DNA from: Collinsella aerofaciens | GTDB taxonomy: Bacteria; Actinomycetota; Coriobacteriia; Coriobacteriales; Coriobacteriaceae | Assembly (NCBI RefSeq): GCF_015553355.1 | Contig: NZ_JADNGN010000019.1 | Coordinates: 1 to 39,717 of the forward strand | Direction of reading: 5' to 3' | DNA length: 39,717 nt | In this document: piece after piece, positions 8,043-16,568 of the stretch | How positions within the stretch are numbered: the first letter of the stretch is position 1 | Layout of the letters: each line of letters opens with the position of its first letter | Made by a program: the position numbers and the translations under genes | Notes under the pieces: generated by a model | Database searches by the model: none | Told to the model about the DNA's origin: nothing | Seen by the model: only the letters and a program-made list of their open reading frames with translations

Positions 8043-8825
8043 ATGCTTACCAAACGTGTGATTCCCTGCCTGGACGTCAAGGACGGCCGTGTGGTCAAGG
8101 GCGTCAACTTTGTGAGCTTGCGCGATGCGGGCGATCCGGTGGAGCTGGCGCGCGCCTACGACCGCGAGGGTGCGGACGAGGTCGTCTTCTTGGACATTAC
8201 CGCCACGAGCGACAACCGTGCGACGACCATCGAGATGGCGGCGCATGCGGCCGAGGAGCTAGCCATTCCCTATACCGTGGGCGGCGGTTTTCGCGACCTG
8301 GCGGGCATGCGCACCATGGTTGCAGCCGGTGCCGACAAGGTGTCGCTCAACTCTGCCGCCGTGCGCGACCCGTCGCTGATTAGCCAGGCTGCCGCGGCGT
8401 TTGGTAGCCAGGCCGTGGTCGTGGCGATCGATGCCAAGCGCGTCGGTTTGCCCGGCGCATCTGGTGCCGACAAGTGGGAGGTCTTCACGGCGGGCGGCCG
8501 CAACGCCACGGGCATCGACGCGGTGGCGTGGGCCGAGGAGGCGGCTCGTCGCGGCGCCGGCGAGATCCTGCTCACCAGTATGGACCGCGACGGCACCAAG
8601 GCCGGATTTGACCTGGCGCTCACCCGCGCCGTGGCGCGCGCGGTGCCGATTCCGGTGATTGCGAGCGGCGGTGTGGGCGCGCTCGAGCATTTTGCCGAGG
8701 GCGTGATTGAGGGCGAGGCCGATGCCGTGCTGGCGGCGAGCGTCTTTCACTTTGGGACGTTCAGCATTCGCGAAGTCAAAGAGTATATGGCCTCTCAAGG
8801 TATTCCTGTGAGGCTGGACTTCTAA
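8043..8825 (+). CDS. hisF: Imidazole glycerol phosphate synthase, cyclase subunit
   Basis: A 260-residue barrel that closes the imidazole ring using ammonia from HisH, releasing IGP and AICAR; the AICAR is re-used by PurH (encoded at 28572-30179). Catalytic Asp residues are in [17 protein letters not shown] near the N-terminus and in [14 protein letters not shown] in the C-terminal half. The phosphate loops TVGGGFRD and [11 protein letters not shown] are both present. The C-terminus [19 protein letters not shown] is typical. GAGGGGAGGAG precedes ATG 8043. Immediately after the stop lies a ~100-bp palindromic element that separates hisF from hisI. Confidence 0.95.
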   Translation: MLTKRVIPCLDVKDGRVVKGVNFVSLRDAGDPVELARAYDREGADEVVFLDITATSDNRATTIEMAAHAAEELAIPYTVGGGFRDLAGMRTMVAAGADKVSLNSAAVRDPSLISQAAAAFGSQAVVVAIDAKRVGLPGASGADKWEVFTAGGRNATGIDAVAWAEEAARRGAGEILLTSMDRDGTKAGFDLALTRAVARAVPIPVIASGGVGALEHFAEGVIEGEADAVLAASVFHFGTFSIREVKEYMASQGIPVRLDF

Positions 8826-8832
8826 TGCTGCG

Positions 8833-8933
8833 GCTTGCCCAGGCACCCGACCTTCCGGCTCCAACCCTCCTCGCGTACTTAAGTACGCGTCGTCGGGCTT
8901 GTCGCTCGGAATCTCGGGCACCTGGACAACCCT
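8833..8933. repeat. Palindromic intergenic element, copy A (hisF-hisI)
   Basis: From outside inwards the pairing is GG/CC, TTG (8836-8838)/CAA, CCAGG (8840-8844)/CCTGG (8922-8926), a symmetric CA/CA internal loop, CCCGA (8847-8851)/TCGGG (8915-8919), a CC/TC mismatch pair, and TTCCG (8854-8858)/CGGAA (8908-8912). The apex is the perfect 18-bp palindrome CGCGTACTTAAGTACGCG (8873-8890). A second copy at 30181-30280 after purH keeps the same architecture and internal mismatches, while several stem bases change on both sides. It could be an RNA structure or a REP-like DNA repeat; no U-run follows. Confidence 0.85.
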
Positions 8934-8967
8934 CACCGACCTGCGAAGTTTGAATTTGGGAAGAGAA

Positions 8968-9297
8968 ATGGAAGAGATAACCGATCCTTCAAAGCTTACA
9001 TACGACGCCAAGGGGCTGATTCCTTGTGTGGTTCAGCAGTATGACACCGGCGAGGTGCTTATGGTTGCTTGGATGAACGAGGAGTCGGTGGGGCTGACGC
9101 TCAAGACCGGTACCACGTGGTTTTGGAGCCGCAGTCGCCAGGAGCTCTGGAACAAGGGCGCGACGAGCGGCAATATGCAGGAGGTCAAGGAGCTTTGGGC
9201 CGACTGCGATAGCGATACGCTGCTGGTCAAGGTTGACTCGCCGGGTCCGGCCTGCCATACCGGCAACCGTACCTGCTTCTTTAAGAAACTCGCGTAG
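8968..9297 (+). CDS. hisI: Phosphoribosyl-AMP cyclohydrolase
   Basis: A 109-residue zinc/magnesium enzyme that opens the adenine ring of PR-AMP, step 3 of the pathway. Family blocks are [19 protein letters not shown], then [13 protein letters not shown] with metal-binding Cys and Asp residues, and [11 protein letters not shown] with the two remaining Cys. ATG 8968 follows GGGAAGAG and gives a normal-length protein; the open frame upstream runs into the palindromic element and is unlikely to be translated. It is a separate protein from HisE, unlike the HisIE fusion of enterobacteria. Confidence 0.94.
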   Translation: MEEITDPSKLTYDAKGLIPCVVQQYDTGEVLMVAWMNEESVGLTLKTGTTWFWSRSRQELWNKGATSGNMQEVKELWADCDSDTLLVKVDSPGPACHTGNRTCFFKKLA

Positions 9298-9343
9298 GGC
9301 GGGCGCTCGATTAGACGCTCGGCCAACCAGAAAGGATTGAACT

Positions 9344-9661
9344 ATGGGTGTGCGCACCGCAAACGTTCAGGATGGAAATATCGGTGAGACGCTGACGGGG
9401 CTCGCCGAGGTGATTCACGGCCGTCGCGACGCATCGCCGCAGGAGAGCTACACCGCTCGTCTGTTGACCGACGTCGAGGACGAGCTGCTCAAGAAGCTTG
9501 CCGAGGAGGCGAGCGAGGTGATCATGGCCTGCAAGGATAACGATCACGATCACATCCGCTACGAGGCCGGCGACCTGGTCTACCACCTGCTCGTGACGCT
9601 CGAGCGCTACGGCATCACCCTCGACGAGCTGGCCGGCGAACTCAACGCCCGCCGCCACTAG
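9344..9661 (+). CDS. hisE: Phosphoribosyl-ATP pyrophosphohydrolase
   Basis: A 105-residue all-helical MazG-fold enzyme that hydrolyses PR-ATP to PR-AMP, step 2 of the pathway. The magnesium-binding acidic cluster is EELLKKLAEEASEV-like (EDELLKKLAEEASEVIMA), followed by RYEAGDLVYHLLVTL. AGAAAGGA precedes ATG 9344. The gene ends the his operon. Its TAG stop (9659-9661) lies inside a 20-bp repeat (9657-9676) that is found, inverted and identical, at 27604-27623, so the repeat appears to have landed exactly on the gene end. Confidence 0.94.
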   Translation: MGVRTANVQDGNIGETLTGLAEVIHGRRDASPQESYTARLLTDVEDELLKKLAEEASEVIMACKDNDHDHIRYEAGDLVYHLLVTLERYGITLDELAGELNARRH

Positions 9662-9676
9662 TCGTTTGGGACAGTC
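9657..9676 (-). repeat. Partial copy of the GACTGTCCCAAACGACTAGT repeat
   Basis: These 20 bp are the exact reverse complement of 27604-27623 and match 25405-25424 at 18 of 20 positions. Only the left flank of the repeat is present here, without the CTAGTCA...TGACTAG core. It overlaps the hisE stop codon. Confidence 0.75.
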
Positions 9677-9700
9677 TTTGTTGGTGTAACGGGGTCATGG

Positions 9701-9769
9701 AAGTTGCGGTGAAATAGGGACTGTTTAAGCGCTTCATCAAGCAAAACAATCCCTATTTCACCGCAACTT
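9701..9769. repeat. AAGTTGCGGTG hairpin element, copy 1
   Basis: Two perfect 20-bp arms (9701-9720 and 9750-9769, beginning AAGTTGCGGTGAAATAGGGA) flank an inner TGTTT/AAACA pairing and a short loop. The element lies between the convergent hisE and PHP genes. Related copies lie at 16453-16520 and 18010-18080. No transposase is associated with it here; it may be a REP- or MITE-like element and may also stop transcription from both sides. Confidence 0.85.
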
Positions 9770-9781
9770 ATGAAGGGATGG

Positions 9782-10693
9782 CTAGGCGAGGGGCGTGGAT
9801 TCCCATTCGCCGGTGGCGTGGGGGATGTCGAAGGTTCGATAACCGCAGTCGTAGGCGTGCGCCTGGGCCTCGCGGATGTTCCAGCAGATATCGCAGGCGC
9901 GGTGCGCGTCCGAGCCAAAGGTGATCGGCACTTCGGCATGGGCAAAGCAGCGCAAAAGACCGGTTGCGGGGTAGTAGTCGCCCAAGCCCTTGCGCGGTGC
10001 GGCCGTCGAGACCTCAACGCGGCGGCCCGTATCGTGCGCGCACTCTGCCATCTGCTGCCAAAACGGTGCGGGGTCAAAATCGGGCGCAAAGCCTTCCTTC
10101 GAAAAGCGCATGACCAGGTCGGGGTGAGCCATCACATCAAAGTTGAGCGGGCTCTCGCAGGCGCGGCACCAGTCATCGACATAGCGCTCCCACACGCCGC
10201 GTACCCCCAGGTTTTCCCAAACGTGCAGGTTGGTGTCATCGTCGATCCAGCCGCAGCGCGAATCGGGCGTATCGGGACGAGCGACGTCCTCCGTTCCCGC
10301 CGTACCCGCGGCACCGGCCATGATATCGCCTGGGTTGCCAATCCAGTGCACACTGCCCAGGCGCACGACGGCGCCCTGGGACCAGCGCTCAACCAAAGGC
10401 TCGCAGCCCTCGTACCAATCGCATTCGAAACCGTAGATAAAGGTGAGTTCTGGCGCAATCTGAGCGGCAAGATTGCGAGCGTCCTCAAAAGCCAGACGAT
10501 GTGCCGGCAGGTCGCCCTCGACGACCTGCACCTCGCAGTTGGCATCCATGCTGGCAGGTAGGGTGAGATGGTCGGTCGAGACCATGGCGCGGCAGCCGGC
10601 GGCGACAGCGGCGCGGACGTTGTCCTCAAATGAGGCATGGCCGTCCGAAAACGAGGTGTGGGTATGGCAATCGACCAGCGGGCACATGGGCAT
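9782..10693 (-). CDS. hisJ: PHP-family histidinol-phosphatase
   Basis: A 303-residue PHP (polymerase and histidinol phosphatase) metal-dependent phosphatase. Metal-binding motifs in order: DCHTHTSFSDG near the N-terminus, STDHLTL, GFECDW, GSVHW, DVMAHPDLV and FGSDAH near the end. This is the HisK/HisJ type that dephosphorylates histidinol phosphate, the one step not encoded in the his operon, and it lies convergent to hisE. ATG 10693 follows AAAGGAG at five bases. There is an insertion of about 35 residues after GSVHWIGNPG (GAAGTAGTEDVARPDTPDS). The family and neighbours support histidinol-phosphatase, though other PHP phosphoesterases share these motifs. Confidence 0.82.
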   Translation of the reverse strand: MPMCPLVDCHTHTSFSDGHASFEDNVRAAVAAGCRAMVSTDHLTLPASMDANCEVQVVEGDLPAHRLAFEDARNLAAQIAPELTFIYGFECDWYEGCEPLVERWSQGAVVRLGSVHWIGNPGDIMAGAAGTAGTEDVARPDTPDSRCGWIDDDTNLHVWENLGVRGVWERYVDDWCRACESPLNFDVMAHPDLVMRFSKEGFAPDFDPAPFWQQMAECAHDTGRRVEVSTAAPRKGLGDYYPATGLLRCFAHAEVPITFGSDAHRACDICWNIREAQAHAYDCGYRTFDIPHATGEWESTPLA

Positions 10694-11022
10694 AGCGGCT
10701 CCTTTGCGTCAAGCGAATCCGCTTCATTGTAATGGCGCAGCTCTCAACACGCCGGGCACGCCGGGGATCGAAATCGATTGGAAAGGTTGCGCGGCGCGTG
10801 GTGCGGCCTCGCTTGCTCTCAAAACGTGTACGTCAGCCTCCAAAACCGACAAATAATGACATGTTTGGAGGCTGATGTACATGTTTGGCCGGGGCGGTGG
10901 AGTGTCGGTTTCTTGTCGACAAGGAAAATCGCGCTCATCACGCGCCGTCACACTCGCGCAGCCTGCGATGTGCTAGCGTTTGGATGAACAAAACGAGCCC
11001 GTGCGGAAAGGAGCCGGACCGT
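10694..11022. other. Intergenic region with a 23-bp stem hairpin
   Basis: This gap separates the divergent PHP gene and LarC-like gene and should hold both promoters, though I cannot place either with confidence. Its clear content is an inverted repeat: 10822-10844 (AAACGTGTACGTCAGCCTCC and three further A) pairs with 10864-10886 around a 19-nt loop, with only two G-T positions in 23. It has no U-run. It may be another small palindromic element or a regulatory site. Confidence 0.6.
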
Positions 11023-11508
11023 ATGCCATGCGATAGTACATCCCCGCTGTCCCGCGAGACCGATGCACCCGAAACCATCGTCAAGCTGGAATGCGACATC
11101 GACGATGCGTCGCCCGAGGTGCTCGCCTACGCCGCCGACCGTCTGCGCGGGGCAGGCGCCCGCGAGGTGCACTGGCTGCCCCTCTATTGCAAGAAAGGCC
11201 GCCCCGGCTGGCAGCTGCAGGTAATCTGCACCTACGAGGATATCGAGCGCCTGCAGACGATTATCTTTTTGGAAACCACGACCAACGGCATTCGTTGCCA
11301 GGTCATGGAGCGCGTTTGCCTGCCACGCCGCTTTGAGCGCGTAACGACGCCATGGGGCGAGGTGTCCGTTAAAGTGGCCACCCTGCCCGACGGCAGCGAG
11401 CGTGCAGCGCCCGAGTACGAGGACTGCGCCCGTCTCGCTCGCGAGCATAATGTGCCGCTCCAGCGCGTGATGCGGGCGGCCCAGAGCGCGGCACTGCGAT
11501 TTGAATAA
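11023..11508 (+). CDS. Stand-alone LarC C-terminal domain protein (nickel-pincer cofactor family)
   Basis: A 161-residue protein that matches the C-terminal part of LarC (DUF111), the CTP-dependent enzyme that inserts nickel into the pincer cofactor of lactate racemase. Matching segments are VKLECDIDDASPEVLAYA, LPLYCKKGRPGWQLQVIC, FLETTTNGIRC, ERVCLPRRFERVTTPWGEV, VKVATLPDG and PEYEDCARLAREHNVPL. The N-terminal LarC1 region is absent, and there is no larC1, larB or larE nearby. In Lactobacillus plantarum LarC is made from larC1 and larC2 by ribosomal frameshifting, so a free larC2-like gene is unusual. ATG 11023 is chosen for its AAAGGAG (11007-11013); ATG 10984 is possible. Function as a single domain is unknown. 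Confidence 0.8.
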   Translation: MPCDSTSPLSRETDAPETIVKLECDIDDASPEVLAYAADRLRGAGAREVHWLPLYCKKGRPGWQLQVICTYEDIERLQTIIFLETTTNGIRCQVMERVCLPRRFERVTTPWGEVSVKVATLPDGSERAAPEYEDCARLAREHNVPLQRVMRAAQSAALRFE

Positions 11509-11568
11509 CGCGGCTGGTGGCGACATCCTGCGCCTAGCCATATCAACCCCATTCGAAAGGATCTCCCC

Positions 11569-12117
11569 ATGAAATACCTCATCGCCTCCGACATCCACGG
11601 CTCGGCATACTGGGCCGAGCGCCTCTGCGCCGCCATCGAGTCCGAGCAGCCCGATCGCATTGTGCTGCTGGGCGACCTGCTCTACCACGGCCCGCGTAAC
11701 GACCTGCCGCGCGACTACGCTCCCAAGCGCGTGATTCCGCTGCTCAACGCCCTGGCCGACCGCATCATCGCGGTGCGCGGCAACTGCGACGCCGAGGTCG
11801 ACCAGATGGTGCTCGACTTCCCCGTCATGGCCGACTACGCCACGCTGTTCGACGAGACCGGCCGCGAGCTGTTCCTGACGCACGGCCATGTCTTTGGCGC
11901 CGGCATGCACAACAGCGTCGACCACGCGCCCGCGTTGCCCGGGGGCTCCGCGCTCGTCTACGGCCATACGCACATCAAGGTCAACGAGGAAAGCGCCGCG
12001 CACCCGGGCCTGTGGCTCTTCAACCCCGGTAGCGTGAGCATCCCCAAGGACGGCTCGCACAGCTACGGCATCTACGAGGGCGGCGCGTTCCGCCACGTGG
12101 TCATGGAGGAGGAGTAG
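11569..12117 (+). CDS. yfcE: YfcE-like metallophosphoesterase
   Basis: A 182-residue calcineurin-like phosphodiesterase of the YfcE/MJ0936 group. Metal-binding motifs in order: ASDIHGS (D-x-H), LLGDLLYHGP (GD), RGNCDAE (GNCD), FLTHGH (H) and VYGHTHIK (GHTH). E. coli YfcE cleaves model phosphodiesters; the physiological substrate is not known. GAAAGGA precedes ATG 11569. The stop lies two bases before the mazG ATG, and the ribosome-binding GGAGGAG of mazG lies in its last codons, so the two are probably co-translated. Confidence 0.9.
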   Translation: MKYLIASDIHGSAYWAERLCAAIESEQPDRIVLLGDLLYHGPRNDLPRDYAPKRVIPLLNALADRIIAVRGNCDAEVDQMVLDFPVMADYATLFDETGRELFLTHGHVFGAGMHNSVDHAPALPGGSALVYGHTHIKVNEESAAHPGLWLFNPGSVSIPKDGSHSYGIYEGGAFRHVVMEEE

Positions 12118-12119
12118 CC

Positions 12120-12980
12120 ATGGCGCAGCACATGGCTCAGCAAAATGCCGAGGGCTCGCGCGATCTGTCCACGCTGGTCGACGCGTCGGCCGAGCTGCAG
12201 CATCTGGTGCAGACCGTCTGGCGTCTGCGTCAGCCCGATGGCTGCCCGTGGGACCGTGAGCAGACGCACCGCAGCATTGGCAAGAACATGATCGAGGAGG
12301 CCTACGAAGCGCTCGACTGCATCGAGGCGGACGACGCGGTTCACCTACGCGAGGAGCTGGGCGACGTGCTCATGCAGGTCGTGCTGCATGCGCAGATTGC
12401 TGCCGACGCCGGCGAGTTTACGCTGGCCGACGTGGCGCGCGATATCGACGCCAAGCTCATTCGCCGTCATCCGCACGTGTTTGGCGATGTGGATGCCGAC
12501 AGCTCCGACGAGGTACTCAAGATTTGGGACGAGGTCAAGCTTGCCGAGAGGGCTGCCAAGGACAAGGCCGTGGCGGCAGGCGAGGCTGCGCCCGAGGGCC
12601 TGCTCGACGGCGTGCCCACGCATCTACCGGCGCTGATGCAGGCTCAGAAGGTGTCGCGCAAGGCGGCTGCCGTGGGCTTTGAGTGGGAGACGGTCCAGGA
12701 TGTGTGGGACGAGGTCGCCGAGGAGCGTGCCGAGTTTGAGGCCGAGGCTCCTGGCTCGCCCGAGCGCGAAATGGAGTTTGGCGATCTGCTCTTTGCCCTG
12801 GTCAACGTCGCGCGCAAGGAGGGTATCGACGCCGAGAGCGCCCTGCGTGCCAGCACAGCAAAGTTCCGCCGCCGCTGGGCCGCGATGGAGCAGATGGCGG
12901 CCGATGCCCACGTGGATCTGACCGAGCTCTCGACCCACGGCCTCAACGACCTGTGGGATGCCGCAAAGGCGGAGGAGTAA
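12120..12980 (+). CDS. mazG: Nucleoside triphosphate pyrophosphohydrolase MazG
   Basis: A 286-residue house-cleaning enzyme that hydrolyses canonical and damaged NTPs to NMPs and pyrophosphate. Both MazG domains of the E. coli-type protein are present. The N-terminal one has CPWDREQTHRSI, then the EExxE...ExxD magnesium site in NMIEEAYEALDCIE and REELGDVLMQVVLHAQIA. The second has KAAAVGFEWE, EEVAEERAEFE-like helices and EMEFGDLLFALVNVARKEG. A 20-residue N-terminal extension precedes the domain. It is coupled to the YfcE-like gene upstream, and a terminator follows. Confidence 0.93.
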   Translation: MAQHMAQQNAEGSRDLSTLVDASAELQHLVQTVWRLRQPDGCPWDREQTHRSIGKNMIEEAYEALDCIEADDAVHLREELGDVLMQVVLHAQIAADAGEFTLADVARDIDAKLIRRHPHVFGDVDADSSDEVLKIWDEVKLAERAAKDKAVAAGEAAPEGLLDGVPTHLPALMQAQKVSRKAAAVGFEWETVQDVWDEVAEERAEFEAEAPGSPEREMEFGDLLFALVNVARKEGIDAESALRASTAKFRRRWAAMEQMAADAHVDLTELSTHGLNDLWDAAKAEE

Positions 12981-12984
12981 GACT

Positions 12985-13029
12985 GCGGGAACGACGGGCT
13001 GACGCGCCCCATCGTTCCCGCTAAATTTT
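12985..13029 (+). terminator. Rho-independent terminator after mazG
   Basis: GCGGGAACGA (12985-12994) pairs with TCGTTCCCGC (13012-13021) and is followed by TAAATTTTT. It separates mazG from the enolase promoter region. Confidence 0.85.
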
Positions 13030-13052
13030 TCGAAAATCAAGTGTATCCCTCG

Positions 13053-13096
13053 GCTAACTTAGGGCATAATGCAAAAAGTGCGACATGGCTAACTTA
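13053..13096 (+). promoter_or_regulatory. Possible eno promoter region with a direct repeat
   Basis: CATAAT at 13065-13070 is a reasonable -10 box, with no convincing -35. GGCTAACTTA occurs twice, at 13053-13062 just before the box and at 13087-13096 after it, 34 bp apart. These could be a regulator site pair. The second copy lies in the 5' leader of enolase. Confidence 0.35.
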
Positions 13097-13157
13097 CGGA
13101 GGCGCACCGATGGTGCACGGTCAGCCGGTCGCTTGCATCCACTACGTTTCCAAGTGA

Positions 13158-14459
<1,302 letters not shown>

Positions 14460-14531
14460 GCACGCGGAGGTCGCGGGGGCGGGGAAGACTCGGATTTGCC
14501 TTGCTTCAGCCGGGCGCTGTTGAGCACCATT

Positions 14532-14565
14532 GGGCGCTGGGCCATATGACTCAGCGCCTTTTTTA
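14532..14565 (+). terminator. Rho-independent terminator after eno
   Basis: GGCGCTG (14533-14539) pairs with CAGCGCC (14552-14558) and is followed by a six-T run (14559-14564). Confidence 0.85.
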
Positions 14566-14655
14566 TGTCGAGCAAAGGCTGGCGAAGGCGGTGCGGGCGC
14601 TCGTGCTATAACTAGAATACTTAGCGCAAACAAACCTCAACCGCACAAGGCGCAC

Positions 14656-15417
14656 ATGGATCAGATTTACGACAACAGGTACTATTCCGCCGGTTCGCGT
14701 GAGCCGTCGCCTCGCCGTGCGCGCACGGTGCAGCTCGGTGGGTCCGCCTACGCCGGCGCCGACCGCTCCATGCAGCGCCCGACAAGTACCTCGCGCCCCA
14801 ATGCTCAAGTGAATACTTCGACAGATGGACCAGTGCGCCCGGCACGTTCGTCGCATGCTCAGCGCTCGTCGGCTCAAACGCACGATAGGTCGAGCAGGCC
14901 CTCGAACCGTTTTTCGGGCTCGGACTTTATGCACTACGCCAACGACAACGCGGTGGTCAAGGCGATCTACGACTTTACCCACGGTCCTCAGCGAGGGCTA
15001 TTCATCGGCATCGTCGTTGCCCTGGTGCTCGTGAGCCTGTATTTCCCCGTGCGCGACCTGTACGTGGCAAAGCGTTCGAGCGATATCTTGACCAAGCAGG
15101 TCGAGATTCGCCAGCAATACAATGATGGGCTGCAAAAAAGCGTCGACAAGCTGCTCTCGGAGGAGGGTATCAAGGATGCGGCATCCGAGGACCTGGGCTT
15201 GGTGATGCCCGGCGAGAAGAGGATTGAAGTGCAGGGCCTGGACGGCGATTCGGATGCCTCGTCGAGCCAGAAGTCGTCGAACGCCAAGAAGGCCAGCGAA
15301 GTTGCCAAGGAAATCGAAGAAGTCGGCAAGGACGCGCCGTGGTACATCCAGGCGCTCGACATGCTGTTTGGATTTAACGGCGTCGAGGGTCAGACGGTCG
15401 CGTCCAGCGGCGAGTAG
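14656..15417 (+). CDS. DivIC/FtsB-like septum formation initiator protein
   Basis: A 253-residue bitopic membrane protein. Residues 1-110 are a basic, Ser/Arg-rich, probably disordered cytoplasmic region. A single membrane helix spans about 114-131 (LFIGIVVALVLVSLYFPV), then a short coiled coil (about 138-170). The segment EEGIKDAASEDLGLVMPGEKRI (169-190) is the hallmark of DivIC/FtsB proteins ('...A-x-E-x-L-G-x-V-x-P-G-E'). A charged Ser/Lys/Glu-rich tail follows. These proteins act in the FtsQ-FtsL-FtsB divisome complex. Position between enolase and Ppx/GppA matches other actinobacteria. The start at 14656 has AAGG upstream; the N-terminal region makes the start less certain than the fold. 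Confidence 0.8.
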   Translation: MDQIYDNRYYSAGSREPSPRRARTVQLGGSAYAGADRSMQRPTSTSRPNAQVNTSTDGPVRPARSSHAQRSSAQTHDRSSRPSNRFSGSDFMHYANDNAVVKAIYDFTHGPQRGLFIGIVVALVLVSLYFPVRDLYVAKRSSDILTKQVEIRQQYNDGLQKSVDKLLSEEGIKDAASEDLGLVMPGEKRIEVQGLDGDSDASSSQKSSNAKKASEVAKEIEEVGKDAPWYIQALDMLFGFNGVEGQTVASSGE

Positions 15418-15445
15418 GCGAGTAGCGCCCGGAGGGGAGCCCGCA

Positions 15446-16447
15446 ATGGCAGATTGCAAACGATATAAGGTGGCGGCGATCGACCTGGGAACGGTGTCGT
15501 CGCAACTGGTGCTGGCGCAGGTCGAGGCCGGGGCGATCGTGGAATCGTCCAAGCATACCGAGATTACCGATCTGGGCGAGGGCGTTGACGCGACGGGCCG
15601 CTTTTGCGAGGCGGCGGTCGAGCGCGTGCTCGCCGCATGCCGCATGTTTGTGGACGAGGCGCGTGCCTTTGGGGCCGTGTGCATCTGTACCACGTGCACG
15701 AGTGCCGCGCGCGATGCGTCCAACGCCGTGCTGCTGCTGGACGGCCTGCGCGAGCTGGGTCTCGAACCGCAGGTGATTCCAGGAGAGGTCGAGGCGCGCC
15801 TGACGTTTTTTGGCGTGGCGCACGACTTTGCCGGCGAGCGCATCATTGTTGCCGATTCGGGCGGCGGCTCCACGGAGCTCGCGACGGGCGTATACGCGCC
15901 GGAGCGCGGGGTCTTCGCGCTGGAGGGAACGCGTTCGCTGGACATTGGTTGCCGTCGTGTGACGGAGCGTTTCTTCTCGGCGTTGCCGCCTTCGGACGGC
16001 GAGCTTGCTGCCGCTGCCGACTGGGCGGGCGAGCAGTTCGAGGCTTACTTTGAGAGCCTGCCGAGCGATTTTGAGCGCGCCGAGCGCTTGGTCGCGGTGG
16101 GCGGTACCGTCACCACACTCGTGGCGCTGGTCCACGAGCTGGAGCCGTACGACTCGAGCTTTGTGCACCTGCGCGAGCTTTCGATGGAACAGATTTCTGC
16201 CGCTATCGAGCGCATGTTCACGCTGGACGTGGAGAGCATTGCCGCGTTGCCAGGCGTGCAACCCAAGCGCGCGGGCGTGATCCTGGCAGGCGCCGTGGTG
16301 ATCCGCGAACTCATGCGTGCCGGCGGCTACAAGACGCTCACCGTAAGCGAGAACAGCCTGCTCGCCGGTATGGCCGCCACCATCAACGAGACCCTCGACG
16401 GCGCGACCCCCACCATCGGCTGGACCCCCAGCCTCAGCGCCCTCTAA
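15446..16447 (+). CDS. ppx: Ppx/GppA-family exopolyphosphatase / guanosine pentaphosphatase
   Basis: A 333-residue member of the ASKHA phosphatase fold, which hydrolyses polyphosphate or pppGpp. Motifs: VAAIDLGTVSSQLVLA (phosphate 1 loop), TCTSAARDASNA, PGEVEARLTFFGV (catalytic Glu) and IVADSGGGSTEL (phosphate 2 loop). LVAVGGTVTTL later in the protein is also conserved. It is the short form, without the C-terminal HD-like domain. Actinobacteria often carry two such short paralogues, and sequence alone does not tell which substrate is preferred. ATG 15446 follows GGAGGGGAG. The gene is 28 bp after the DivIC-like gene, so they are probably co-transcribed. Confidence 0.9.
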   Translation: MADCKRYKVAAIDLGTVSSQLVLAQVEAGAIVESSKHTEITDLGEGVDATGRFCEAAVERVLAACRMFVDEARAFGAVCICTTCTSAARDASNAVLLLDGLRELGLEPQVIPGEVEARLTFFGVAHDFAGERIIVADSGGGSTELATGVYAPERGVFALEGTRSLDIGCRRVTERFFSALPPSDGELAAAADWAGEQFEAYFESLPSDFERAERLVAVGGTVTTLVALVHELEPYDSSFVHLRELSMEQISAAIERMFTLDVESIAALPGVQPKRAGVILAGAVVIRELMRAGGYKTLTVSENSLLAGMAATINETLDGATPTIGWTPSLSAL

Positions 16448-16452
16448 ATAAT

Positions 16453-16520
16453 AAGTTGCGGTGAAATACGGACTAAAATCGCCCTTTCGGGCACCAAACA
16501 GTCCCTATTCCACCGCAACT
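16453..16520. repeat. AAGTTGCGGTG hairpin element, copy 2
   Basis: The arms begin AAGTTGCGGTGAAATA and end TATTCCACCGCAACT, with a few mismatches. A separate small hairpin, GCCCTTTCGGGC, is in the middle. It begins five bases after the ppx stop and lies between convergent genes, as copy 1 does. Confidence 0.85.
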
Positions 16521-16568
16521 CAACAGCCGGCACCTGGGGACAGTCCTTGCGGGGCGTCCCTACAGCGC

